From contig JAWZSN010000026.1 in the NCBI GenBank assembly GCA_033875255.1, positions 1-64,000 on the forward strand: 64,000 nt of DNA, read 5' to 3'. Both the position numbers and the translations under genes were made by a program. Source of the stretch: Marinimicrococcus sp033875255. Lineage in GTDB: Bacteria; Pseudomonadota; Alphaproteobacteria; Geminicoccales; Geminicoccaceae. Under the pieces are notes generated by a model. It was not told the DNA's origin. It saw only the letters and a list, made by a program, of their open reading frames with translations, and did no database searches. Below, one piece after another: positions 34,769 to 43,685 of this stretch (positions are counted from its first letter, which is position 1; each line of letters opens with the position of its first letter).

Positions 34769-36172
34769 TCAGCGAAGGAGCCCGAGGCCCCTTTGGGCGG
34801 CTTGCGCCGCCGGCTCCCGTGCCGATGCCTGCGCCGTCGGCCGCGCCAGGGCCAGGGGACGCATCAGCAGCAGGCCGAGCGAGGCCCATGTGAAGCGGTC
34901 CTCGGCGAAGGCGCCGCTGATCAGCGAGAACACCATGTTGGCGGTGAACACCATGAGGGCGCAGAGCAGCGCCGGCTCGTGACGCAGGCGCTGCACGCCG
35001 AGGCGGGCGAGGACGAAGACGAAGCAGGCGCCCATCAGCAACAGCCCGGTCGTCCCGGTCTCGTGCATTGCCTCGAGGAAGATGTTGTGGGGAAAGGAGC
35101 GCTCATCGGCGCCCGCGAACATGATGCCGAACGAGCCGAGCCCGTGGCCGAGGATCGGCGCCCGCGCCCAGCTCTCGAGCGCGAAGAGGATGAAGTGGAT
35201 GCGAGGTGCCGTGGAGCTGTCGCCGGAGCCCTGGGCGAAGAGCTGGCCGAAGCGCCGCAGCGTCCAGGTGACCTCGCCGCTGGCGAGCGTCCAGGCGATG
35301 GCCAGGGCGGCGCCGGCCATCACGAGCAGGACGGCCAGCTGCGAGCGGTGGATCAGTGGCCCGCGCCGGGTCAGCCGGGTGTGGATCGCCATCGGCACCA
35401 TCATCGCGACGACCATGCCGACGATGGGGCTGCGGCCGCCGATGATGAAAAGGACGAGGGTCAGGAAGGCGAGCGTGGCTGCGGCGAGCGACCAGTGCAG
35501 GGAAAGCGGGCGGGCGTAGAGCACCAGGGTGAAGACGGCCAGGGCGCCGCCGACGATGGCAGTGCCGGCATTGAGATAGCCCGACGAGCGGATGAAGCCG
35601 TGCTCCGTGACCTTGCCGAGCCCGTAGAAGCTGAGCCAGTCCCAGGCCAGCAGCACGGCGAAGAGGCCGAGCAGGACCAGGAAGCGGATGACGCGGATGC
35701 GGCGGTTGGCGATCACCAGCGCCGTTCCTGCGACGGCCCACAGGCAGGCGCCCATGAGGCCGACGATCTTGGTGAGGCCGTAGATCGGTCCGGCGGTCCA
35801 GGCCCACGACAGCGCGGCCCACGCCGTGAAGGCGAGGAACAGCATCACCAGCCGCAGGCCCGGCAGGTAGACCCGCTCGCGCCGGATCACCAGCGCGGCC
35901 ACCCCAAGGCTCGCCGCGAAGAAGAGCAGGGTCAGATCCACCGGAACCCAGGCGAGGCGCGGGTCGGCCTTGAAGCGGCCGGCGAACAGGAAAAGGAGGA
36001 ACAGCGTCTCGAAGGAGAAGAGATGAACGGCGAGGCGCCGCAACACCCGCAGCGCTGCGAAGAGGTCCGCATCGATCGCGCTGCGCCGCTGCATGCTGCG
36101 CGGCGCCCGGGCCGCAGCTCCGCTCCCGTCGCGGGCGCCTTGCTCCGGCGCCCCGCTCACCCCCATTGTCAT
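34769..36172 (-). CDS. O-antigen ligase/polymerase family membrane protein
   Basis: A 467-residue polytopic membrane protein of the Wzy/WaaL family with about 11-12 hydrophobic segments. The typical periplasmic-loop block FPHNIFLEAMHETGTTGLLL is near residue 360. It shares long stretches with the protein at 37735-39153, including LHLFSFETLF, FAGRFKADPR, ALVIANRRIRV, FIIGGRSPI and GHGLGSFGIMF, so the two arose by duplication. It polymerises or ligates surface polysaccharide at the inner membrane (family). Separated from the upstream glycosyltransferase by 233 bp with no gene. Confidence 0.85.
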   Translation of the reverse strand: MTMGVSGAPEQGARDGSGAAARAPRSMQRRSAIDADLFAALRVLRRLAVHLFSFETLFLLFLFAGRFKADPRLAWVPVDLTLLFFAASLGVAALVIRRERVYLPGLRLVMLFLAFTAWAALSWAWTAGPIYGLTKIVGLMGACLWAVAGTALVIANRRIRVIRFLVLLGLFAVLLAWDWLSFYGLGKVTEHGFIRSSGYLNAGTAIVGGALAVFTLVLYARPLSLHWSLAAATLAFLTLVLFIIGGRSPIVGMVVAMMVPMAIHTRLTRRGPLIHRSQLAVLLVMAGAALAIAWTLASGEVTWTLRRFGQLFAQGSGDSSTAPRIHFILFALESWARAPILGHGLGSFGIMFAGADERSFPHNIFLEAMHETGTTGLLLMGACFVFVLARLGVQRLRHEPALLCALMVFTANMVFSLISGAFAEDRFTWASLGLLLMRPLALARPTAQASAREPAAQAAQRGLGLLR

Positions 36173-36405
36173 CGCCGATCCCGCTTTTCATGAAGCCAGC
36201 AAGGCAAGCTGCGGCCTCCGGCACTATCGTGGCAGGTGCCGGGCTTTAAGAAGCGCTCTCCATAAAGTACGCAAGACGAAGCGGCAATTACAAAGGGACG
36301 AGGCATAGGAAATGTTAGCACAGTGATGGATAAGGGGAGGTATTATTCTCCTGAAGGGCAAGCCATTGGCATGGATGGTGAAGCAGTCAGCGAGGCTGCA
36401 CCGCC

Positions 36406-37719
36406 TCAGCTGCGGGTCGGCTGCAGAAGAGGATAGCTTTGTCTCGGCCGCAGTGCCTGTCTGTCGGCCAGCAGCCGCTCGTAGAGTGAGAGGAGGTTGG
36501 CGGCCTGGCTTTCCCAGTTGTAGCGCTCGCGCACGAGGCGGCGGCCGCGCTCGCCCATGGCGCCGGCCAGGGCGGGATCGGCGGCGAGCCGGGCGACGGC
36601 GGCCTGGGCCGCTGGCGTGTCGCCGGGCGTCACGCACAGGCCCACCTCGTTGCCTTCGACCAGCTCGCGCCACACCGGGAAGCCGGAGGCCACGACCGGC
36701 AGGCCGGCGGCCATGTACTCGAAGATCTTGGTGACCTCCTTCTCGCGCGAGTGGGGGGTGTCCTCGAAGAGGGCGAGCCCGGCGGTCCAGGCCTGGCCGT
36801 AGGCCTCGAGGATGCGCTCGAAGGGCAGCGGCGCGCCGACCCCCTCCATGACCAGCCGGTGCGGGTCGGGACAGTGCCGGCGCATCGCCGCGGCGAGATC
36901 GGGCGGGCAGCGCCCCAGGCAGTGCAGCGCCCCGCCCTCGGGCAGGGCGGCGGCCAGCGCCGCCAGGCCCAGCGCCCCGCGGTCGGCCGAGAGATTGCCG
37001 GTATAGAGCAGGCGCGGGTGCGGCGGCGGCTGCCGCCCGCCTTGCGGCATGGAAGCCTCGATGCCGGCGAAGGCGTCGCGCCGCGGATAGTTGAGCACCG
37101 GCACCGCCCCGGGCAGCCAGCGCGCATAGTAGCGCTCGGCGATCACCACCGCCGAGAGGCCGCGCACCGCCAGCCGCTCGGCCAGCCGGTAGAGCGGCCC
37201 GGCCAGCCGGCCGATCCCGCGCGGCAGATAGGGAGCGACGTGCAGGGCGGTGCTGAAGTCCTCATGGACGTCGAAGATCACCGGCCGGCGGGTCACGAGC
37301 CGCAGCACCAGGCCCCAGGGCAGCAGCTCGGGAACGTGGAGATGGTAGAGATCGGCGCGCTCGGCGAGGGCCGCGCGGAACACCCGCCAGGCGGTGCCGG
37401 TGAGCCGTGCCGGCCTGCCGCCTTTGGCCGGCCTCACGATGCTGACCCGGACGCCGTGGGCGTGACCCTCCACCCCGTGCGGCACGATCAGCACGGTCTC
37501 GTGACCGGCGGCGGCGAGGCTCGCGCACTCCTTGAGGAGGATGCGGTTGTCGTGGGCGACATGGACCGAGCTCATGTGCACGATGCGCGGCGCTCTCGCC
37601 CGACAGTGGTCCTCGTCGGGCGGCCGCTCGCGGATCTCGCGATGGAGAGGCGGCAGCGGCGTGGCCGCCTCGCCGGGCTCTGGCTTCTCGCGCGTCAGGG
37701 TCCGCATGTCACGGCTCAT
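36406..37719 (-). CDS. Glycosyltransferase, GT4-like
   Basis: A 437-residue GT-B glycosyltransferase. N-terminal region: APRIVHMSSVHVAHDNRILL and AGHETVLIVPHGVEGHAHGV, followed by ADLYHLHVPELLPWGLVL. C-terminal nucleotide-sugar region: LYTGNLSADRGALGLAALAA and KEVTKIFEYMAAGLPVVASG with the E-x7-E-like pattern. It lacks membrane segments and is probably cytosolic. It lies between two O-antigen-ligase paralogues, 15 bp after the upstream one, consistent with a polysaccharide or LPS outer-core locus. The sugar is unknown. Confidence 0.87.
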   Translation of the reverse strand: MSRDMRTLTREKPEPGEAATPLPPLHREIRERPPDEDHCRARAPRIVHMSSVHVAHDNRILLKECASLAAAGHETVLIVPHGVEGHAHGVRVSIVRPAKGGRPARLTGTAWRVFRAALAERADLYHLHVPELLPWGLVLRLVTRRPVIFDVHEDFSTALHVAPYLPRGIGRLAGPLYRLAERLAVRGLSAVVIAERYYARWLPGAVPVLNYPRRDAFAGIEASMPQGGRQPPPHPRLLYTGNLSADRGALGLAALAAALPEGGALHCLGRCPPDLAAAMRRHCPDPHRLVMEGVGAPLPFERILEAYGQAWTAGLALFEDTPHSREKEVTKIFEYMAAGLPVVASGFPVWRELVEGNEVGLCVTPGDTPAAQAAVARLAADPALAGAMGERGRRLVRERYNWESQAANLLSLYERLLADRQALRPRQSYPLLQPTRS

Positions 37720-37734
37720 GATCGATCCTCGCTG

Positions 37735-39153
37735 TCAACGGGTCGCAAGAGATGCCGGCTGGACGTCCGGGCCTGCCGCAGCCCCGCGTCGCGCCATCGG
37801 CGTCGTGCGGGAGAAGGCGAGCCGCCGCGCCGTCATGGGAGTGACTGGCCGGCCGGTTGCGGTCAGGGCGAGCGGGCGGACGAGGAGCAGCCCGAGGCTG
37901 GTCCACAAGAAGCGCTCTTCGGCGACGGCGCCGCTCATCACCGCGAACAGCAGGCTGGAGACGAGCAGCATCAGCGAGCACAGCAGGACCGGCTCGCGGC
38001 GCAGTCGGCCGACCTCGAGGCGGCGCATGGCCACGACGAAGCAGGCGGTGAGCAGCAGGAAGCCCACCGTGCCGTTCTCGAACATGGCCTCGAGGAAGAT
38101 GTTGTGGGGGTAGGTGCGGAAGTCGAAGCCCAGGAACATGATGCCGAACGAGCCCAGCCCGTGGCCGAAGAGCGGGGCTTTGGCCCAGCCGTCGAGGGCG
38201 AAGGCGAAATAGGCGAGGCGCGGGGCGGTCGAGCTGTCCTCGGCGCCGCGGCTGAAGAGAAAGCCGAAGCGCATCAGAGTCCAGGTGAGCTCGCCGCTGG
38301 CGACGGTCCAGGCGATCCCGCCTGCCGCCGCGAGGATCACGAGGAGCACCAGGAGCTGCGAGCGGTGCATCATCGGGCCGCGCCGCGTGAAGCGGACATG
38401 GACCGCCATCGGCAGCAGCATGGCCACCACCAAGGCGATGATCGGGCTGCGCCCGCCAATGATGAAGAGGGTGAAGGCCAGCAGTGCGAAGACCAGCCCC
38501 GCCGCGATCCAGCGCAGCGTCAAGGGGGGCGCGTAGATCAGCACGGTGAAGGCGACGATGGCGCCGGCTCCGAACACCACGCCGGCGCCCAGATAGCCGC
38601 CCGACTTGATGAAGCCCAGCTCGGTGAAGTGGCCGATTCCGTAGAAGCTCAGCCAGTCCATGGCGATCAGGATCGCGAAGACGGTGAGCAGCACCAGGAA
38701 GCGCACCACCCGGATGCGCCGGTTGGCGATCACCAGGGCAGCGCCCATGAGGCTCCAGATACTGAGGCTGAGGAGCATCTGCAGCTTGGCGAAGCCGTAG
38801 AGCGGCCCCGGCGTCCAGGCGTAGGTGAGACAGGCCCACAGCACGAAGGCCGTGAACAGCATCACCAGCCGCAGGCCGGGCAGGTAGATCCGCTCGCGCC
38901 AGACGACCGTCACGCCGACGGCGAGGCTGGCCAGGAAGAACAGCAGGGTGATGTCGAGGGGGACCCAGGCAAAGCGCGGGTCGGCCTTGAAGCGGCCGGC
39001 GAACAGGAAGAGCACGAAAAGGGTCTCGAACGAGAAGAGATGCAGCGCCAGGCGCCGCACCACCCGCATCCCGGCGGCAATGTCGGTGTCGATCGCGGTC
39101 CGCCGCCGCCTGCCGGTCGGCTCCGGACCGAGCGCCGGCAGCGCGACGCTCAT
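37735..39153 (-). CDS. O-antigen ligase/polymerase family membrane protein (paralogue)
   Basis: A 472-residue paralogue of the protein at 34769-36172, with the same order of about 12 membrane segments and the block YPHNIFLEAMFENGTVGFLL. ATG 39153 (MSVALPALG) follows GGAGG at 5 nt; the start also overlaps the stop of a 59-residue reading frame by 4 bp. The C-terminus is Arg-rich (TPMTARRLAFSRTTPMARR), unlike its paralogue. It is co-transcribed with the glycosyltransferase 15 bp downstream. Whether the two copies act on different chains cannot be told. Confidence 0.85.
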   Translation of the reverse strand: MSVALPALGPEPTGRRRRTAIDTDIAAGMRVVRRLALHLFSFETLFVLFLFAGRFKADPRFAWVPLDITLLFFLASLAVGVTVVWRERIYLPGLRLVMLFTAFVLWACLTYAWTPGPLYGFAKLQMLLSLSIWSLMGAALVIANRRIRVVRFLVLLTVFAILIAMDWLSFYGIGHFTELGFIKSGGYLGAGVVFGAGAIVAFTVLIYAPPLTLRWIAAGLVFALLAFTLFIIGGRSPIIALVVAMLLPMAVHVRFTRRGPMMHRSQLLVLLVILAAAGGIAWTVASGELTWTLMRFGFLFSRGAEDSSTAPRLAYFAFALDGWAKAPLFGHGLGSFGIMFLGFDFRTYPHNIFLEAMFENGTVGFLLLTACFVVAMRRLEVGRLRREPVLLCSLMLLVSSLLFAVMSGAVAEERFLWTSLGLLLVRPLALTATGRPVTPMTARRLAFSRTTPMARRGAAAGPDVQPASLATR

Positions 39154-39329
39154 GGCCACCTCCGACGGGATTGCCCAAGACCTGTCCGAGCACGGCAGCT
39201 CTCGTCTCCGCCCTGGCACCCGGCCGCCTCCGGCCGGGTCAGTGCCGCCACCACCAGGAGGAGCGGGCAGAGCAGAAGCAGCGCCAGAGCGGCGGCCAGC
39301 ACGTCCAGCAGGGCCTTGGCGTAGCGCAT
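39150..39329 (-). CDS. 59-residue peptide resembling the N-terminus of a sugar transferase
   Basis: Translates as MRYAKALLDVLAAALALLLL, then CPLLLVVAALTRPEAAGC and a hydrophilic tail ending SRRRWP. The start (K-x-LLDV-x-A...LLLCPLLLVVA-x-LTR) is what initiating polyprenyl-phosphate sugar transferases begin with, but the catalytic domain is missing. The stop overlaps the ligase ATG (ATGA), so translation may be coupled. It is either a truncated remnant that still serves as a leader or a small membrane protein. It is too short for strong statistical support. Confidence 0.45.
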   Translation of the reverse strand: MRYAKALLDVLAAALALLLLCPLLLVVAALTRPEAAGCQGGDESCRARTGLGQSRRRWP

Positions 39330-39335
39330 TGCCGA

Positions 39336-39458
39336 TCATCCGAGGCTGGCGCTGGGCGGATGCAGCGTTGCCGCGATGATGACGGCGGCCGTGGCGGCAG
39401 CGGATGTCGCGAAAGGCGGCGGGCTTGTCCTGCCGGCGACGTTGAAGAATGGCGCCAT
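39336..39458 (-). CDS. 40-residue peptide upstream of polysaccharide genes
   Basis: Begins MAPFFNVAGRTSPPPFATSA and ends IIAATLHPPSASLG. CGGAGA lies 6 nt before ATG 39458, and the stop is 6 bp before the next small frame, so it would be the first gene of the minus-strand polysaccharide transcript. The sequence is weakly hydrophobic in the middle (AAATAAVIIAA). No family known. Coding status rests on the Shine-Dalgarno site and operon position only. Confidence 0.35.
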   Translation of the reverse strand: MAPFFNVAGRTSPPPFATSAAATAAVIIAATLHPPSASLG

Positions 39459-39803
39459 GTGAAATCTCCGAAAGCGTAGTTCAAGCGTATAGTGGAGGCG
39501 CTTCAGATCAATCGGCAATGATGGTTAACAACTCGGCGTTCTCTGTACCTAGCTGCATCTTCAAGTTGATGATCGAAGAAAGTATAAATACCGTTAACAC
39601 TGTAGCTCGCTGACGCGGCATCGTGACGAAACCGGGTCCGGCACGAATCGAAGCCGCAGGTATTCGCCGGCAATCCTCGTGAATAAATTTTCTTACAGCT
39701 GGCAAAAGTATTTATCGTTCGTGGCCGCGCCGCCGCGGCGTGTACCTCTTCGCTGGGGAGCCTTCAGGATGCGGCTCCGGGACAGTGACGAGGGGACCGA
39801 CCG
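39459..39803. other. Divergent promoter region between polysaccharide and cys operons
   Basis: A 345-bp spacer with lower GC than its surroundings, as expected for two divergent promoters. GTTAAC occurs twice, near 39523 and 39593. No riboswitch or gene was recognised in it. Confidence 0.5.
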
Positions 39804-40379
39804 ATGTTGCCGATCGTCGTCGATGCGGGCCGGCTGGAAATCGCGCTGGCGGGCCAGGGCGCGGCCTTCGCCCAGCGGATGGATTGGCTGCTGGCCGGCG
39901 GAGCCTCCCGCCTGACCCTGTTCACCGAGGATCCGGCCTGCCTGGCCTCCCGTCCGGAGAGCGTGGCGCTGGTGCCGCGCCTGCCGCATCCGGGCGAGCT
40001 CGGCGGCTTTCACCTGCTGTGGGTCGCCGGCCTGCCCCTGGACCACGCCAACGGGCTCGCGCGAGCCGCCCGGAGCATCGGCCTGCTGGTCAATGTCGAG
40101 GACGTCCTGCCGCTGTGCGACTTCCACACGCCCGCCGTGGTCCGCCGCGGCGATCTGGTGGTGGGCATCTCCACCGGTGGCCGCAGCCCGGCGCTGGCAG
40201 TGCGGCTGCGGCGCTGGCTCGAGGAGCAGCTCGGCGAGGAGTGGGCCGGGCGGCTCGACCTGCTGGCCCGCAAGCGCGCCGCCTGGCGCCGGCGCAAGCG
40301 ACCCCTGGCCCAGCTCGCCGCTTTGGCCGATGCCACCATCGACAGGCACGACTGGCTGCCCGGGGAGCGCGGCGCATGA
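39804..40379 (+). CDS. Precorrin-2 dehydrogenase / sirohydrochlorin ferrochelatase (CysG N-terminal type)
   Basis: A 191-residue protein matching the N-terminal half of CysG (Met8-like), which oxidises precorrin-2 and inserts iron to make siroheme. The diagnostic block DFHTPAVVRRGDLVVGIST plus GGRSPALAVRLR is near residues 109-137. The nucleotide-binding loop is atypical: ALAGQGAAFAQR instead of the usual GGG-x-V-A-x-K pattern. It is first in a tight cys operon and overlaps cysH by 4 bp. The methyltransferase half of CysG is a separate gene at 41074. It supplies siroheme to CysI. Confidence 0.87.
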   Translation: MLPIVVDAGRLEIALAGQGAAFAQRMDWLLAGGASRLTLFTEDPACLASRPESVALVPRLPHPGELGGFHLLWVAGLPLDHANGLARAARSIGLLVNVEDVLPLCDFHTPAVVRRGDLVVGISTGGRSPALAVRLRRWLEEQLGEEWAGRLDLLARKRAAWRRRKRPLAQLAALADATIDRHDWLPGERGA

Positions 40380-41077
40380 CCGGCACCCTGGAGCAGCGCG
40401 CGCGCCGCTGGAGCGGCCTGCAGGGCGCCGATCTGCTGGCGGCGGCACTCGGCCACCCCTCTTATGCGGGCCGGGTCGCGCTGGTCTCCTCCTTCGGCGC
40501 CCAGAGTGCGGTTCTCCTGCACATGGTGGCGGAATTGGAGCCCGCGACGCCCGTCCTGTTCATCGACACCCTCAAGCACTTTCCGCAGACCCTGGCCCAC
40601 CGCGATCTGCTGGTGCGCCGGCTGGGGCTGCGCGACGTGCGCAGCGTGCGCCCGGCCGGGGCGATGCTGGCGCGGATCGATCCGGCGGGACTGCTGTACC
40701 GCGAGGATGCCGACTGGTGCTGCCACTTGCGCAAGAGCGAGCCGCTCGAGAAGGCGCTGGACGGCTTTGCCGCGTGGATCACCGGCCGCAAACGGTTCCA
40801 GGGCGGGCTGCGGAGCGAGCTCGTCACTGCCGAGCTGGAGGCGTCGAGCCGGCGGTTGAAGCTGAACCCGCTGGCCGGGTGGAGCGAGCAGGAGGTCGAG
40901 CGCTACCGCGTCCGCCACGACCTGCCGGCCCACCCGCTGGAGGCGGGCGGCTACCGCTCGGTGGGTTGCATGCCCTGCACGCGGGCGGTGCGCGCCGGCG
41001 AGGACGGCCGGGCCGGCCGCTGGCCTGGCATCGACAAGAGCGAGTGCGGCATCCATCTGGCGGGCAGGCCGTCATGA
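40376..41077 (+). CDS. cysH: Phosphoadenylyl/adenylyl-sulfate reductase
   Basis: A 233-residue PAPS/APS reductase making sulfite. PP-loop-type block VALVSSFGAQSAVLLHMVAE near the N-terminus and FIDTLKHFPQTL follow the family. The catalytic cysteine is in KSECGIH at the C-terminus. The pairs CC in DADWCCHLRKSEPL and CMPC in VGCMPCTRAV are the four [4Fe-4S] ligands, which indicates an APS-using (cluster-containing) reductase rather than the E. coli PAPS type. It overlaps both neighbours by 4 bp. ATP sulfurylase genes (cysD/cysN) are not in the operon. Confidence 0.93.
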   Translation: MTGTLEQRARRWSGLQGADLLAAALGHPSYAGRVALVSSFGAQSAVLLHMVAELEPATPVLFIDTLKHFPQTLAHRDLLVRRLGLRDVRSVRPAGAMLARIDPAGLLYREDADWCCHLRKSEPLEKALDGFAAWITGRKRFQGGLRSELVTAELEASSRRLKLNPLAGWSEQEVERYRVRHDLPAHPLEAGGYRSVGCMPCTRAVRAGEDGRAGRWPGIDKSECGIHLAGRPS

Positions 41078-41898
41078 GCGGCGATCCGCTTCTTCCCGAC
41101 CTGGCGCCGGGCGAGGTCTGGCTGGTCGGCGCCGGCCCGGGCGATCCGGGGCTGCTGACGCTGCTTGCCCGCCACGCGCTGGAGCGGGCCGAGCTGGTGC
41201 TGCACGACGCGCTGGTGCCGGCGGCGATCCTCGCCATGGCAGGCCCCGATGCCCGCTTTGAGCCGGTCGGCAAGCGCGCCGGCAGGCCCAGTGCCGTGCA
41301 GATGCGCATCAATGCGCGCCTTCTCGCCCATGCCCGGGCCGGGCGGCGGGTGGTGCGGCTCAAGGGCGGCGATCCGTTCGTCTTCGGTCGCGGCGGCGAG
41401 GAGGCGCTGGCGCTGCGCGCCGCCGGGGTGCCGGTCAGGGTCGTGCCGGGCGTCTCCTCCGGCACCTCGGCCCCGGCCCTGGCAGGCATTCCGGTGACCC
41501 ACCGCAACCTCGCCCGCAGCGTCGCCTTCGTGACCGGCTCGGGCAGTGGCGGAGCCGCCCCGGCGCATGACTGGCAGGCGCTCTCGCGCGGCGCCGACAC
41601 GCTCGTCCTCTTCATGGCAGGCGGGCGGATCGGCGCGATCGCGCGGGAGATCACGGCGGCCGGCCGGGCGCCCGGCGAGCCGCTGGCGCTGATCGCCGCC
41701 GCCGGCACACCCGAGCAGACGCGCATTCTCACCAGCCTCGGGGAGGCGGCCGAGGCCGCCGCCCGGCTCCCGCCCGGCCTGCCGGTGCTGGCGGTCGTGG
41801 GCCCCACGGTGGCGCTCGCCGCCCTGCTCGCCCCCGAGCCTCGCGGTGCCGCCCCGGTCACCGCCCCAGCCCCCGTCCTTCTCGAAGGAGCGCGCTAG
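41074..41898 (+). CDS. Uroporphyrinogen-III C-methyltransferase
   Basis: A 274-residue SAM-dependent methyltransferase (SUMT; CysG C-terminal/CobA type) converting uroporphyrinogen III to precorrin-2. Motifs: VWLVGAGPGDPGLLTLLA at the N-terminus, VRLKGGDPFVFGRGGEEALA (about 90-109), VVPGVSSGTSAPALAGIPVTHR and DTLVLFMAG. It overlaps cysH by 4 bp and ends immediately before the cysJ start (41899). Together with the dehydrogenase/chelatase at 39804 it rebuilds CysG as two proteins for siroheme synthesis. Confidence 0.92.
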   Translation: MSGDPLLPDLAPGEVWLVGAGPGDPGLLTLLARHALERAELVLHDALVPAAILAMAGPDARFEPVGKRAGRPSAVQMRINARLLAHARAGRRVVRLKGGDPFVFGRGGEEALALRAAGVPVRVVPGVSSGTSAPALAGIPVTHRNLARSVAFVTGSGSGGAAPAHDWQALSRGADTLVLFMAGGRIGAIAREITAAGRAPGEPLALIAAAGTPEQTRILTSLGEAAEAAARLPPGLPVLAVVGPTVALAALLAPEPRGAAPVTAPAPVLLEGAR

Positions 41899-43674
41899 AT
41901 GCCCGCCACGGCAGCCCCGCTCGTCCCGCCCTCGGCACCGTTCCCGGACGAGCACATCAACGCCCTCAACGCCGTGCTCGGCCATGCGTCGGCCGAGCAG
42001 CGCCAGTGGCTTGCCGGCTTTCTCGCCGGCTATGCGGCCGCCGGCGGCCAGCCCGCGGCGGCGGCGTCAGCGGCCGCGAAGGCCCGGCCGCTGACGATCC
42101 TCTACGCCACCGAGTCGGGCAATGCCGAGGCGCTCGCCGGCAAGGCGCAGGCGGCCGCCCGACGCCTGGGCTTCAAGCCGGTGCTGCTCGACATGGCCGA
42201 CGCCAGTCCGGGCGATCTCGCCGGCGCCGAGAGCCTTCTCGTGATCGCGTCGACCTGGGGCGAGGGCGACCCGCCGCAGCGCGCTGCGTTCTTCTACGAG
42301 GATCTGATGGGCGAGGGCGCGCCGCGCCTCGAAAGGCTCCGCTACTCTGTCCTGGCGCTGGGCGACAGTGCCTACGTCAATTTCTGCGAGACCGGCCGCA
42401 GGCTCGATGCGCGCCTGGCCGAGCTCGGTGCGGTGCGCGCCGCCGAGCGAGTCGAGTGCGACCTCGACTTCGAAAGACCGGCCGCGGCCTGGACCGGCAC
42501 GGCGCTGGCAGCGCTCCGGCCGGCGGACGAGGCTGCGGCCGAGGCCGGTGCCGAGATCATCCGCGTCGACTTCCACAAGGAGGCCGCCGGCCACTGGACC
42601 CAGGAAAATCCCTTCCCGGCCGAGCTCGTGCAGCAGATCGAGCTCAGCGGCTCGCGCTCCACCAAGCATGTCTTTCACCTGGAGCTGTCGCTGGAAGGCT
42701 CGGGCATCGCCTTCGAGCCGGGCGACGCGCTCGCGCTGCTGCCGGAGAACGAGGCGGCGCTGGTCGAGGAGGTTCTGGAGAAGAGCGGTCTTGCCGGCGA
42801 GGAGGCGCTCGGCCGGCGTCTCCTGCGCGAGCTGGACATCACGACCCTCTCGCGCCCGCTCATGGAAAGCTACCAGCGCCTGCGCCCGAACGACGGCCTG
42901 GCCCGGCTCCTCGACGGCGAGGACTGGCGGAGCTTCGTCAAGGACCGCCAGCTGGTCGACCTGCTCGAGGCGTTCCCGTCGCGGCTCGAGGCGGACGAGC
43001 TGGCCGGTCTCCTGCGGCCTCTACCGGCGCGCAGCTACTCGCTCGCGAGCTCGCCGCTGGCCTTCCCCGGGGAAGCGCATCTGCTGGTGGGGGCCGTGCG
43101 CTGGCACAGCCACGGGCGCGCCCGCGCCGGTGTCGCCTCGACCTGGCTCGGCGAGCGCCTCGGCAGAGGCGATACGGTGCGGGCCTTCCTCAAGCCCAAC
43201 CGGCACTTCCGCCTCCCCGCCGACGGCCGCACGCCGGTCGTGATGATCGGTCCCGGTACCGGCGTGGCACCGTTCCGGGCGTTCCTGCAGCACCGTCGCG
43301 AGCAGGCCGCCACGGGCCGCAACTGGCTGTTCTTCGGCGACCGCAGCTCGCTGCACGACTTCCTCTACCAGCTCGAATGGCAGGAGCTGGCCCAGGACGG
43401 GCTGCTCACCCGCATGGACGTCGCCTTCTCCCGCGACCAGCCGGAGAGGATCCACGTCCAGCACCGCCTGTGGGAGCAGCGCTGTGAGCTGTGGGCGTGG
43501 CTGGAGGAGGGCGCGCAGCTCTATCTGTGCGGCGATGCCGCCGCCATGGCGGCGGACGTCGAGTCCATGCTGCTCGCCATCGCCGCCGACCAGGGCGGGC
43601 TCGGCCGCGACGCCGCCCGTGCCTGGCTCGGCGATCTCGTGCGCGGCAAGCGTTTCCAGCGCGACGTCTATTGA
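41899..43674 (+). CDS. cysJ: Sulfite reductase flavoprotein alpha subunit
   Basis: A 591-residue diflavin reductase that transfers electrons from NADPH through FAD and FMN to CysI. Flavodoxin domain from about residue 62 (LTILYATESGNAEALAGKA) with IASTWGEGDPP and ALGDSAYVNFCETGR. FAD region with RSYSLASSPLAFPGEAHLLV, and NADPH region with VVMIGPGTGVAPFRAFLQHR (about 448-467) and GDRSSLHDFLYQLEWQ. The C-terminus GKRFQRDVY is the normal CysJ end. It starts directly after the methyltransferase stop and is followed by cysI after 11 bp. Confidence 0.95.
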   Translation: MPATAAPLVPPSAPFPDEHINALNAVLGHASAEQRQWLAGFLAGYAAAGGQPAAAASAAAKARPLTILYATESGNAEALAGKAQAAARRLGFKPVLLDMADASPGDLAGAESLLVIASTWGEGDPPQRAAFFYEDLMGEGAPRLERLRYSVLALGDSAYVNFCETGRRLDARLAELGAVRAAERVECDLDFERPAAAWTGTALAALRPADEAAAEAGAEIIRVDFHKEAAGHWTQENPFPAELVQQIELSGSRSTKHVFHLELSLEGSGIAFEPGDALALLPENEAALVEEVLEKSGLAGEEALGRRLLRELDITTLSRPLMESYQRLRPNDGLARLLDGEDWRSFVKDRQLVDLLEAFPSRLEADELAGLLRPLPARSYSLASSPLAFPGEAHLLVGAVRWHSHGRARAGVASTWLGERLGRGDTVRAFLKPNRHFRLPADGRTPVVMIGPGTGVAPFRAFLQHRREQAATGRNWLFFGDRSSLHDFLYQLEWQELAQDGLLTRMDVAFSRDQPERIHVQHRLWEQRCELWAWLEEGAQLYLCGDAAAMAADVESMLLAIAADQGGLGRDAARAWLGDLVRGKRFQRDVY

Positions 43675-43685
43675 GGACCATTGCC

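Noticed and set aside
37709..39193. Alternative minus frame across the second O-antigen ligase
   Set aside because: Arg/Ala/Pro-rich shadow; the frame 37735-39153 has clear membrane segments and a paralogue.
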